Assembly (NCBI GenBank): GCA_003996215.1
Contig: QJPP01007218.1
Span: 930,001-994,000, forward strand
Reading direction: 5' to 3'
Source: Jaltomata sinuosa
Lineage: Eukaryota; Streptophyta; Magnoliopsida; Solanales; Solanaceae
Length of the DNA: 64,000 nucleotides
Shown here: piece after piece, positions 12,766 through 24,115 of the stretch
How the letters are laid out: the number at the start of each line of letters is the position of its first letter
Numbering within the stretch: position 1 is the first letter of the stretch
Made by a program: the position numbers and the translations under genes
Notes under the pieces: model-generated
The model's database searches: none
What the model saw: the letters and a program-made list of their open reading frames with translations, nothing else
What the model was told of the DNA's origin: nothing

Positions 12766-13669
12766 AGGGTGTACAAAATCGAACCGCAAACCGAACCAAC
12801 CCGCAGAAAAAGCCCGACTAGTGATTTGGTTTGACTTGGTTTGATATTGAAAAAAAAAACTACTATAATTGGTTTGGTTTGGTTTTAACTAAAAAAAGTC
12901 AAACCGAACCGAACCAACCCGATATTACATATATACTATTTTTAAAAATATTTTATACATAAAAATATTTATTGTGATGTAGTTTATAAATATTTCTTCA
13001 ACTTTTTGATAGTTTTTATCTTTCAATATATTATTTCAAGTTTAAACTTAAAATTTTAAATGATCCAATAAGTCTTTTTACAACCTATGGACATTAGTAA
13101 CTCAAATAAGGCCCAAATCAATACGAATGTTAACAAAAGATTATTCAATCCAACACTAGGAATGACAATCATTTTAGATATTTATTTTTTAATTTTACGT
13201 AAATACATAAACTAATTTATTTTTCTGTTTAATATTTAGTCATGTAGTTAATACTTATTAGACTTATTTTAGCATGACTTAATACTTTTAAATTATGATT
13301 ATTTTTATTATGACTTATTAATATGCAATATTTATTCTATGCAATTTCATTATTTTCTTGGTTGAATATTTTATTGTCATCACTCACTTCATAAATTTCA
13401 AATAAAGTGAATATATTTTGTGTTATTTTTTTAAGAAATACCTTAGATAGTTGTATTTTTCTCGGACTAATGAAATATTTGAAACACAAGTTAATTATAT
13501 GTTTGTATAAAGACTTTACCGAAAAAACTCGAAAAACCCGAAGAAACCAAAAACCCGAGGTTGAAAACCCCGATTTTTATTGGTTTGATTTGGTTTATAA
13601 ATTTATAAATCCGACACTAATGGTTTGGTATTTAAAAAATTCGAACCAACCCGATCCATGTACACCTCT
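12766..13669. mobile_element. hAT-like non-autonomous element 1, nested
   Basis: The 904-bp element has ends AGGGTGTACA on the left and, reverse-complemented, AGAGGTGTACA on the right. Both ends lead into TTCGGTTTGGTT/AACCGAACC-rich arms. The flanks repeat ATTTACAATTA (12755-12765 and 13670-13680), containing the 8-bp duplication expected of hAT elements. The interior is AT-rich and non-coding. It sits inside the Harbinger transposase relic. Confidence 0.85.
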
Positions 13670-14040
13670 ATTTACAATTACAACTATAAATTATAATAAA
13701 ACTAACTTATATCTTAAATAAAAATATTATTTATGAAAATTAAATTAAAATAACATAAATTAATATAAATTTAAAATTATATTAAAAAATAATTATGAAT
13801 ATTAGAGACTTAATTAATGGTCTTATATAATTTAAAACATGTAAAATAAAAAAATTGAGTATTAAAAATAATAATAAAATAATGAATTGTGAAATAGAGA
13901 GGATGAATAGTTTAAAGAGCTACTATTCATCCTTTCTATTTTTGGAGAGTAGAGAGTAAAATAGAGAGTGGTTGGAGAAACCACTCTCTATTTTTACTAT
14001 CAATTCATAGAGAGTAGAGATTAATTTAGAGTGTGGTCAT

Positions 14041-14748
14041 TAGGGGTGTGCATCGGTCGGTTCGGTTCGGTTTTGTATATTATCGGTTTGGTTTATCGGT
14101 TATCGGTTTGTAAACATGCAAAACCGATAACTAAACCAATAAGATATTCGTTATCGGTTTTCGGTTAATCGGTTTTTGGTCCTTAACGGTTCAGTTATCG
14201 GTTTAACCGATAAGAAAATGCTCCTATAATATTTTTGATTTCTCTTATTTTCTTCTTCATATATAGACTACTTTCATGCATAAACATCTATACAAATTAC
14301 AAGCATAAGCAAATTCAAATACGTTATTACTAAAATAAACTTATTTTCTTTCTTATTAAGTAGAAAACTTGAATACAGTAGCAACGGTAGCAATTTCTCA
14401 AAAAGAAAAGCAACACTGATAGTTAGAATGCTATCAAACCAATGACTTTAGAAAGAAAACAACAACACTAAGACAACAACTATAAAATGCAAAAAACAAT
14501 AGGGTATATCTTTAAAATCTAAAGCCACTATTATACAATTATGAATAAAAATATAATCTAAAGATAATCTTATTGGGTTATCGGTTTAACCATTAACTAA
14601 AACCTTAAAACCGATACCGAACCGATAGCCCAATAATTTTTTTTACAAAACCGTTTAAAAACCGTTAACCCAATAACCCAATACCAATAAACCAATAATA
14701 TTTTTATCGGTTCGGTTTATCGGTTAAACCGGTTTTTGCACACCCCTA
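14041..14748. mobile_element. hAT-like non-autonomous element 2, nested in the Harbinger terminus
   Basis: The 708-bp element has TAGGGGTGTGCA on the left and TGCACACCCCTA on the right as perfect inverted termini, followed by subterminal arrays of ATCGGTT/AACCGAT repeats. A perfect 8-bp target duplication, GTGGTCAT, flanks it (14033-14040 and 14749-14756). It interrupts the right terminal inverted repeat of the host Harbinger element. No coding sequence. Confidence 0.93.
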
Positions 14749-14760
14749 GTGGTCATGCCC

Positions 14761-15109
14761 TGGAATCCCAATGATTTTGACATAGGGGCAATATCGTCAA
14801 TTCAGTTACACCTGTTTACTCACTACTCAGGTGCTCCGTACTTGGAGTGCCACTTCATGACGGACTTCACGCGCTCTTGGGCGTCCCACTTTCTTCATAA
14901 CAAATTTTCGGTTCCGGAACAACTTTTCGGGAAAGCAAAGAAAAATACTTCAGGTTTATTTCTCGATTCCAATAACCATCTCTGCCGAATCACAAAAGAA
15001 ATAATACTTATTAGTAAATGTTAATTATTCGATTTTGGCTCTTCGATTCACGCTTCTTCCCTCTTTTTTTGTTTTGTTTTTCCCCCCCTACTCGCGCTAT
15101 TATAATCTG
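14761..15109 (+). promoter_or_regulatory. Upstream region of the TRFL gene
   Basis: This 350-bp stretch lies between the transposon stack and the TRFL leader exon. It is markedly less AT-rich near 14850-14900. A TATTATAAT box occurs near 15098. A 91-codon open frame here has no features of a real gene and is best read as promoter DNA. Confidence 0.4.
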
Positions 15110-15173
15110 CGTTCAAAATTTTGAATTTCAGCTCGGAAGAATGATGTGATTGGTCTTGTGGAATTCCCCTATG
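15110..15173 (+). other. Likely 5' UTR exon of the TRFL gene
   Basis: The sequence ends at a good donor (ATG|GTGAGT, GT at 15174-15175) and pairs with the acceptor at 15384-15385. The joined frame has a stop upstream and no in-frame ATG before 15415, so this exon is untranslated. It contains a short upstream ORF (ATGATGTGA). Its 5' end is approximate. Confidence 0.55.
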
Positions 15174-15414
15174 GTGAGTTCAATTGCAATCCTAGTATAT
15201 GAAATTTTTTGATTGTGATGAATTTTAGTTAAAAAGTTATGATTGAGGTATATTAATTATTCTTTGGATATTGCTGTAATTGGGTGGATTTTTGTTCTGC
15301 ATGCACCCTAGGTTTTGATGAAACAAACAAAAAAAAACCTTGTAATTAAAAAAAGGTTTTGATGAAACAAATTTGTGTGTTTCAGAAATTCTTGTTGCAT
15401 ATTATGCATTTGCA

Positions 15415-18400
15415 ATGGAGGCAAGTGAAGCTAAAATTGAGGATAGTGTTATTCCGATAACAAACACAATCAGCGCTTTGGAGAAGGAGAATGCTGCTCC
15501 TATTGTTTACCAGCTTGTCCGGGTATGTACCTGTGAATACAGTAATTGAAATTTGTCATTTTGTCGATTTTACCCCATTCAAGTCAAAAGTGGCCTTTAG
15601 TTTATGCTTTTTATAGTTTGTAAACATAATAAATAGGGTATATACTTGTGTTAATTTTCTGTACTTTATGGAAAGATCTGGCTAATGATCAGCGAATGGT
15701 TGGAGAATATATTTTGCTTTATCAGCATGGAACAAATGTATATGTTTTACTTGCAATTTTAATTGAGCTTCTTTGGCAGTAACCTGATCCTTTTTCTCCT
15801 TTCTGCCATATAATGATAGAAAGTTTATGATTAAAAAAATATTGATATGAATCATTTGCTTCTTTTTTTTTTGATGAAATAAGTGAGATTTCATTAAGGC
15901 ATCCAGTAGATGCAAAGATGAATCATTTGCTTTTATCTTGATAAAAAAAATGAAAGGAAGTTCATGATTTGTACTTGGTGATAAAAAAGTGGCTAAAGGC
16001 TTAATCCACAGGCAAAGAGAGGTGAACGAGAATTTTATTGGACTTCTCAAATGGGAAGGGGGTGGTGGTGGTGATGAGATAGTTACTTAAATTTTTTTTT
16101 TAGGTGATTACCTAGAGCTTTGTTGTTAACACTCTTGTTTTTAGATCATATGTTCATCGAATAGCTCTAGGTAAAGACTAATTAGAGAGAAGTATCCCTT
16201 GAGCTCACTCTATATAGTAATTAGTATCACGATCGCTCTTTTGATTGTCTCCCTCTATTTTGAGGCGACGAAGAACTATTTTCTTTGTAAGCATCATCAT
16301 ATTGATTTTCGGTTTCCTTCCTCAATCTTGTCGGAAATAAAATACAAGTTTTGGATTTTGCAGAAGGTAGTTCAGGAAAGGTGTTTGCTTTCTACAATGC
16401 CTTATATGTTACCTTTTGTTTTGTGGTTGAGATTTCTCATAAATGATCTTTTTTTTTGAATTGGTCCTATTCTAGAACTCCCAGGGACTTTTGAGTGTAA
16501 TGCCATACTTGGGTCAATGTTATTATGTTAGTTAGAATTCTATTTGGAGGATTCTATTTTCCCTCCAAATCTCCTTCTAGAACTTGTTTCCCAAATTGTA
16601 AAGGTAAATCACACGTTCAACTTGTAACCGGAGAACCAAGTTTGTTGTGGTCTTAGAGAGTAATTGATGGTCATTACCAACTGTGTAGGTTGATGGCAAT
16701 GGGAGATTAGTCCCGGCAACTCAGGATGAAATTATGGCGGTTGAGGACTTGCTTGAAGATGATAAGTGTGAACCCAAGCTTGTTCCAGATACCAAACAGA
16801 TTTCAGAATCCTGCAAAACTGAAGGATACCTTTTGGAGAAAAAAATATTTCAAGTTCCAGAAGGTTTAGAACCAGATTTAGATAATTGATTTGTCTTCAA
16901 ATTAATTTGTGATTATTTTTACTTCAAATTGTTGGAGATAAAGGGTGGTTCTTTTTGGACTTCTCCTCAATGAGAATTATTTTCTGGTAAATTAGAGTCT
17001 GAAAACCCCGTTGTTGGTGCAGAAAAGTCAAATGTGTTAGTTGACCCAGTGCCTGACTTGGGAAAAATAGACGCTCCTGAAAAGGTATGTAAGTTGCACT
17101 CTTCAGCTTTACTTCCTACATCTCCTTGATCTAGGGCCTTTTTCTTACTTTCTACTTTTCATTTTTTGTGTGGCGGTATTTGACCGGAAGGAAGTAAGTT
17201 TTTTTGATCTTGTGGTCTTAAGCATTCCATAACAAGCTTCACATAGCTAGATAAAGGGAGGGGGGTTTCAGTATACTGACTATCATATTAAAGATAGTTA
17301 AAGCAGTTTAAGAAATAGGAGGAGGGTTGCTGTAAAGGAACAATATGTTGCTACTCACCTAGGTGTGCTTTACATCGGCTGAAATGAGCCTGAATAGAGC
17401 GGAATTGATTCAGAGGATTCATATCGTCGGCATAAACTAGTTTGCCTCAACTTATTTTTCATGTTACTGTGTCGACAAAATTTTTCTTTGTGGTGAACTG
17501 TAATTTTTTGCTTGTGAATCATTCACCTATTAGAGTTAGTTGTTGTATCTTGTTTGGTGTTTCTCATTTGCGCGACATTAGAGAGTCTAAAGAAGTATAT
17601 CATGGTTCTTGTATACTTCGTTTTGCTTCTAGTAATGTTAGTAGTGATTGTATTGCTACTCATTAGTCATCTTTGACTGATTTAGACTGGAATAAACTTC
17701 CAGGTGGCTGTTCATGGATTGGCTCCTTTCTCAGAACTCAGCGATATTGACCAATCTGTGAGGACCGAGGTATGCTCCAATTCCCAGGATGCACCAAATG
17801 AGGATACACCATCAACTTCTGCTGCTGGTTCTAGTTGGAAGCCAGACTTTTCAAAATTGGACGGAAAGATATGTTTAGACAACCTAACAGTTAAAGAACT
17901 TCAGGAAACTTTTAAAGCAACTTTTGGAAGGGAAACTTCTGTCAAGGACAAACAGTGGCTTAAGAGGAGGATTACCATGGGGCTGACTAATTCCTGTGAT
18001 TTTTCATGCGCTACTTTCGTAATAAGAGATAATGTAGTGGTGAAGAAAGGTGAAGAACAAATATGTCATCGTGTAAAGAGCAGAATTTCTGCAGATTCTG
18101 AAGATGGAATGGCAAATTCAGACTCTAGAGGGTCATTAGGTGACCATGATAACAGAATAAATGATGATGCTGATCTTTCTGGCGCAGATGTTTCCAGTTC
18201 AGCCTTTGAAAGTTGTAATGTTACTAAAGATCTGTACACAGAGCAGAGAACAGCCAAAAGAGCTCGCAAACCAACAAAAAGATATATTGAAGAACTTTCA
18301 GAAATAGAATCTAGGGAATCCAGTGAAAAGTTAGCATCACCAGATAAAATCTCCAGATACCGATTTGCATGTCCAGAAACTCATATGAGGCCCACCAAAA

Positions 18401-21400
18401 ATGTGAATGCGAGACCTCTGGTCACCAGGCAAGATTCTTTAGGAGGTTCTGGGGTTCAAATTCCGTTTGTTTCTCGGATTCGAAGGAGCCGTCCGCGTGA
18501 GAACTTCATGCCTCTTTTGGTAATATAAATATCTTAAATATATAGACATATCAATGCTTACATGGCTTATTCCTAGCATGTAGTTGTATATAAAGACGTA
18601 TAATTTATAATTGTTTCTATGAATATAAACATACAAACCCCCACATATAGAGATGACTTTGTACTCTCTATCCACGTGAATGTATTACTTGGATCACTTA
18701 TAATTTTGCTGTACTCTTCTTCCTTGCATAGATTAATTTAGTGTCAGTTTGAAGTGCATTTGTCAGATGATTCTCCATTTGCATTTCTAACATACTATTT
18801 GTATGTCAGAGTGTGTGAAGTGTTTCTCAATGAATTTTTAGTGCCTATATCTGCTTGAATCATTTATATTTCGAATTAAATTACGTGGTTTTTAGACTTT
18901 GAATTTCAGCTTCAATGTTATGTACTACTATGGCTGATGGAAATATTAGTTTTTTTTCCTCTGGGTTATTGATGTACTTCAAGTTTAATATTGCAGAAAC
19001 TTCAGCCCAGTGGTATGGACATGGCGACCAGACCAGTAAGGAGTGATTTTGACATGTCTGGGCCACAAGAAGATGATAAGAGAAATAATGACCTGATCAA
19101 GACCAGCTCATCTCCTGGGTGGACTCAACAGCCTGTAAACAGAACTTCCTTTTTCTACTGTTTGCCTCTGAATTCCATGCGTGCTTGATTTTTCAGATCA
19201 CTTACAATATAACTTTAGTTAAATATTCCTCCCTTCAACCCAAATGATTGTCCCGTTTTTCTTTCCAGGTGGCAGAAATATTGATCTATCACTCCCGACT
19301 TTTTAAAATTGAAAGAATTGCAACTCAGTATCTTTCCTAAAATACTGTTTTAGATATCTCAATTTTATTTCCGAAATACTACAAATTTAACCATTTTCGA
19401 CTTTATTTTGTGAACTGGTCAATTTTTTCTTTGAGAAAGAAAACAAGTCTATCTGTTTGGGAGATGGACTGATTTAAAGGTTCTCTGTGAGTCCGTATTC
19501 CCTTTATAATTTTGAAGATTGTGTTTATGTTTTCCTTCTCTATCTTTAAATCCTAGTTTTTGCCATTTTCATGAGTTTATATCATTAGCTGTACTACCTT
19601 TGTGATTTAACTTATTGTTTGAGAGATTATTTGTAAGTAATAAAAAAATTTACATTCAGGAAAAAAATTATAAAAATAATTATTTCATGTATTTCTCCCT
19701 CTTGCTTGTAACTCTTTTAGCTTCTTCTGGTTTGTATTCTTACATCACACATTGATCACTATTCCTGTTGAGAATGCCTCACAATGTTGCTCAACAGGAT
19801 TGTCATCTTTATCATCATATTAACTTTTTGATCACAACCCCTCTTTCTTTTCAAACCTTGAGGTCTTAGATTCAAGTATGTCCCAGCAGAGGCTAAAGAA
19901 CAGTAAGTGATTTATTCACATCTGGCTAAGACTTGGTGGCCAGAATTACTTGGTACATGTGCTGGTGGGAGGTAGTAGGTACCTAGTGAAATAATCGAGG
20001 TGCACAGAAGCTGGCCTTGACACCATCATAAAAAAATAAAATAAAAAGAGACAAACTATAATAAAGAAAAAGAGTCTAGACTATTTGAATTTTTCCATCT
20101 CACAATGTTTTTTTTTACCCTCCCTAGGAGCTCCACCTTTTTTGCTACCCTTGGTGATTCGAATGCACAACCTCACGATTGGAGGTGGAGGGTGCTTACC
20201 ATCTGAGCAACCCTCTCTTGTCCATCTCACAATTGGGAATTATGTTTTGAACTCCTTTTTTTTTTGTTTAATAGAATTTTAATAACAATGTAATTCTTTT
20301 CCTGCTTGAAATCGCATGACAAGGCATCAATTAGTTGGATTTTCCGTCTTTGAAGTTACTTGGTGCAGTGATTTCTGCATTTCAAGGACATAAAAAAATT
20401 TAAACTGGGCCTGAACCAGGTTCAGTTTTTATTTTATAAGCCACTTTGAGATTAGAGTCTCTTTTATTAAATAGAATCAATAATTGGTCTAATGTAATTC
20501 TCTTCTCTTATGATGGAAACTTTTGGAATTGTAAAGTCAGACCAAAACATATTTGTATTACACATAGCATGGATAGAATATACAATCACTTGCCACTCAC
20601 TTTAGTTTGGGTCATGTTGCTTCTCTTTTTCTTATGCTTTTGAAAAATTTGTACTGATGCAAACGTGGCTCAACCATTGGACGATCAGAACCATTTCCTT
20701 ATTTATTTGTTTTTCAATCTCCATGGTACCGAACCTCTGGCTTAAATGTACTTTGTTGTCAGTTTAATCTCATCCTCGCATCGAGTCAAATTTTTATGGG
20801 ATATATTTTTGTTGGTGGTTCTCTATTTTTCTTTTCTTCCGATGAAGATATATTGTGGAATTTCTTTTGTTTTCTAGCTTGTTGCTGCCTGTGAAAAAGA
20901 CGAGCATAACAGTGGGATGAAAATTGTTGAGCTAGAGAATGACGTAGAGCTGAATGACTGTTCTGAGGACAATTCAGATGATAATGTGGTGACTATACCC
21001 ACCCAAAAAGGAGGAATGAGGAGAAAACATCATCGACCTTGGACTATCAATGAGGTTGTTAAGCTAGTGGAAGGTGTAGCCAGGTATGGTGCTGGTAGAT
21101 GGTCTGAGATAAAACGGCTTGCTTTTGCGTCTTGCCCTTATCGAACTTCGGTGGACCTGAAGGTTGGTATTGGCTTGTGCATTTAGTAGATTCTAGTAAT
21201 TGGAATTCTTTGGGATTTGTACATGTGATGTAATGCTGCAAATTATCTATGTATTTGCAGGACAAGTGGAGAAATCTGCTGAAAGCTAGTTTTGTGCAGT
21301 TGCCTGCAGAAAAAGGGGTTAGCATTATTCTAATTATTATTATGCATGTTTTTTCATTGTTCTTGATGATTTTATTCGAGACTTCTTTTAACTATAAGAC

Positions 21401-22009
21401 GGCTTCAGACATTCGCTCTGTTTCAGTGGAAACTGGTGATATACATACCTAAGTATGATATGATAAAGAAGGTAATGCATTCTAGAGGAAGTTGATACAG
21501 TACTCAACTTACCTAAAGGAATTAGTAATAGATTTTTACTCTATTAGACGACTGCAGTTTTAAATACATGTTTTCGTCGCATACTTAAAAGTTTTTTTTT
21601 TTTAACTAATTTTGAGAAGGCTCAGAAAGGGAGGGGAGGTGGGGGAGCTGGTGGGCTTTGTTTCTGTATTTGTCAACAGTCAGCATCATTTTCCCCCCAC
21701 CCAGTTGGTGGGGGAGCTGGTGGGCTTTGTTTCTGTATTTGTCAACAGTCAGCATCATTTTCCCCCCACCCAGTTTGTGGAAGCCATGGGATTGATCATA
21801 ATATCCTTCTTAACATCATATTTTTGATGTCACAGATTCTGAATTCCCGGAAACAGGCTTCAGTTCCGATCCCTGCTCCAATTCTCTCGCGTGTGAGGGA
21901 GCTTGCTGATCTGCAAGGTCAGATCCCACCAGTTCTCAGTACAGGCAAGTCAAGTGGACATAATATTAGTGATAGAAGTGTACATGAAGCTAGGTCTGGA
22001 TTCCTGTAA
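15415..22009 (+). CDS. TRF-like (TRFL family 2 type) single-MYB protein
   Basis: Nuclear MYB-domain protein of the plant TRF-like group. Exons: 15415-15522 (exon begins 15386), 16689-16863, 17023-17084, 17704-18519, 18997-19134, 20878-21162, 21261-21317 and 21836-22009. All join in frame with GT/AG borders and give 604 codons. The N-terminus is MEASEAKIEDS. A conserved central block near residues 160-190 (LTVKELQETFKATFGRE, KDKQWLKRRITMG) is typical of TRFL3/6/8/10. A basic segment (AKRARKPTKRY) may be a nuclear localisation signal. The C-terminal MYB repeat reads RPWTINEVVKLVEGVARYG, GRWSEIKRLAF, then the telobox motif VDLKDKWRNLLKAS, followed by SVPIPAPILSRVRELAD. In Arabidopsis, proteins lacking the MYB extension (TRFL family 2) do not bind telomeric DNA well, so direct telomere binding should not be assumed. 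The exon 3 donor (GAAG|GTTTAG) is weak; reading through would stop 8 codons later. Confidence 0.9.
16108..16174. repeat. Perfect 12-bp inverted repeat in TRFL intron
   Basis: TTACCTAGAGCT at 16108-16119 is matched by its reverse complement at 16163-16174, leaving a 43-base loop. It could be a hairpin in the pre-mRNA or a remnant of a foldback element. Confidence 0.6.
19835..20048 (+). mobile_element. SolS-like tRNA-derived SINE in TRFL intron
   Basis: The 3' part carries blocks I recognise from Solanaceae SINEs: GGTGGGAGGTAGTAGGTACC, an AATAATCGAGGTGCAC block, AAGCTGGCCTTGACACCA, and an A-rich tail (20030-20048). The 5' head around 19850-19880 has a weak box B (AGATTCAAGT). Its exact 5' border and target duplication were not resolved. 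Confidence 0.6.
20107..20220 (-). mobile_element. Short tRNA-derived SINE, minus strand, 13-bp target duplication
   Basis: On the minus strand the element starts GGGTTGCTCAGATGGTAAGC (box A-like) and continues to a box B-like GCATTCGAATC. It ends in a run of A (T run at 20108-20116 on the plus strand). A perfect 13-bp duplication, TCCATCTCACAAT, flanks it (20094-20106 and 20221-20233). At about 114 bp it is close to a bare tRNA-like head with a poly(A) tail. Confidence 0.8.
21638..21775. repeat. Perfect 69-bp tandem duplication in the last TRFL intron
   Basis: Two identical 69-bp units, 21638-21706 and 21707-21775, each begin GGTGGGGGAGCTGGTGGG and end CCCCCCACCCAGTT. The unit ends are mutually complementary (GGTGGGGG and CCCCCCACC), so each unit could form a hairpin. 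The array ends 60 bp upstream of the last exon. Confidence 0.95.
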
Positions 22010-23619
22010 TTTTAACATCATAAAAGGTTTGTTTTTTTGGAATAAGCCTGATGGGGATTGGCAAACAGTTCACTAACCATTATATTTCATATGCTAATGC
22101 TACTTTTTGTGTGATTTAACCTTTTGTACTCTCCTTGGTGGCTTTTAAATTAAGATGGTGAAGTCTAGAGCAATTTTATTTTCCTTTTCACATGTCAGAA
22201 AACAGCTAGTAAGATTGCTATTCCTGCTTAAATTGTTCTAGTTGGTCATATCCCACCCAACATATTTTTAATTTAATGTTGAAAACTGTTAATATCCCAG
22301 CTTGCATTTCTCTCACCATGTCCCATGCCCGTGAATTCTTGATGGTACAACCCCCATGTTAAAGCAGCGATTTGATCTGCCATGTGACATGAGTTGAACC
22401 TAAATGAAGCAGTGAAGATTTATACAGCCGACTGCAACTTGTTTTGGATGTTGATTTGATCTACCATGTCAAAAGGATGTGATTTTCCTATTTGTTTTAC
22501 ATATGTAACTGAGAAGATACTGGGTACATCTCCATCAACAACTACTGTAATAGCACAAGCAGTGGTCTTCTTGGAAAGCAAAGGAAATATCAGGTTTGTG
22601 AGAGATTAGTATTGACAATCAGATCTGCACAGAAGTATGGTGGAATTGTGTACAGGGAACTTGAGAAAGAAGATTGGGGTTTCAGTGGTAAAAAAGGGCA
22701 ATTCCAGCAACACTGATGGGAAAATTGATACTGATAACATAGTGAAACAACTTTATTTTAGTATAGCAACCTAGTATCTAAAATTATTTATGACGATGTC
22801 TCGTCCCAAAATCTCTATGACAACATCATACCTGGTGTAAAGTGTACTTGCTCGTATGTAGAGTAAGGGGAGGATAAAGTGTGCTCAGATCGACTGAGGT
22901 AGTCATCACTCTTTATCAGATGGATCGTCAAGAATATTTTTCAACTCGAATGTACATTAGGTAGTCATACTGTGTGGGTCTTCATGAGATTGTCTCTTTC
23001 ATTTTCAGACATTTTATTTATACTACCTACAATTGAGCTAGCAAATACAGCTGACCTGGTACCTAAGTGGTGGCATACTTGAAAAAAGAAACACAAGTGC
23101 AACTGATCCCCATTCCACCCACGAATCAATGTGAATGAATAGAAGAACAAAAATAAAAGAGTTAATGAATCTCGAGTGCCTAATTATTTCATCATATTTT
23201 TATTAAATAGACCGAAAATATATGGTAGACGTAGAACTATAAATCAAATTTTTTTGTAAAGGGAGTAATATATATACAATAAACAAGAAATCGCAAGGTG
23301 ATGTGAAGTTATAAATTATTGTTTGGAACAAAATTTTACTACTTTATGCTGTGTGTTCAGGCAGCTAAAAAAAAATAATGCAATAATATACATATACATT
23401 TCATAAAGATTTTGCTTTCCCCCATTTTAAGTTGTTTGACCTATTATTCAAAATAAAGAAAAATAATTTTTTTTTGGAAACAGACTAAAAAAAAAAAAAG
23501 CAGGTAAAACAAATTAAAACGGAAGGATTAATATATAATTATTTAAATACTTGTTACCGTCGTCACGGAAGAGGTGTGTATAAAGTTGGAAATTAAAAAA
23601 TGAGGGCTCTAAGTTGAGG
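22010..23619. other. TRFL 3' UTR and intergenic spacer to DRG1
   Basis: No coding exon recognised. The first few hundred bases are presumably the TRFL 3' UTR. A degraded Stowaway-like piece may lie at about 23420-23530 (right end ATTAAAACGGAAGG). Confidence 0.5.
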
Positions 23620-23759
23620 GTATTCTTCATTCTGAACCCTTCCTCCTCTTGGGCGAACCGCTTCTGCTATCTTCTTTTTGCTTCCAACTCACTGTATCGG
23701 CGACGAAGCAGAAACCAGTCTCCGGTCGCCGGAATCCCAATTGAACTGCGTCGTTTGAA
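23620..23759 (+). other. Probable 5' UTR exon of DRG1
   Basis: A relatively GC-rich leader ends at the donor GTAAGATCTC (GT at 23760-23761). It pairs with the acceptor at 24098-24099, 16 bases before the start codon. The transcription start is approximate and no clear TATA box is seen. Confidence 0.55.
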
Positions 23760-24115
23760 GTAAGATCTCTTTAATTTATGCATAACTCCATTCCTATTGT
23801 TTCTCTTCGTTAAATATTTCTGCTGAATCTAAAGCATAACGTCTCGTATTCTGAATTGAACTTCTCTATCTAAGTTGAAAGAAAAGGAAGATCAAATCCA
23901 ATCCCAATGAGCCCGTGATTTAATATTAGTATGTTTGATTCTTTGAGAGTCAATCCTAGTCCTAGGGATTTCTTCAAACTTTTCCGGTTTATACTTATAG
24001 CTCTAGATTTTGCTCATTTATAGCACAGGCAACTATTTCTGATAACATTTAGTTGCGTGGACTGAAGTTGATCTTTTCTTTACTATATGTTTTATGCAGA
24101 TAAACTAAGAGAACC

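Larger units (their letters stand above)
12034..14760 (-). mobile_element. PIF/Harbinger-type DNA transposon, decayed, with two nested hAT insertions
   Basis: The left end reads GGGCATCTCCAACCACACTC. The right end, reverse-complemented and with the nested element removed, reads GGGCATGACCACACTC. A second internal inverted pair (CCAACCACTCTCTATTTTA) occurs on both sides. The GGGCATCTCCAACC terminus is typical of plant Harbinger/Tourist elements. A transposase relic on the minus strand at 12485-12755 supports the assignment. Without its two insertions the element is only about 1.1 kb, so it is internally deleted. No clean 3-bp TWA target duplication survives at the outer borders. Confidence 0.85.

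Noticed and set aside
14749..15024. 91-codon frame upstream of TRFL
   Set aside because: It begins inside the target duplication of a transposon and has no recognisable domain; read as promoter DNA.
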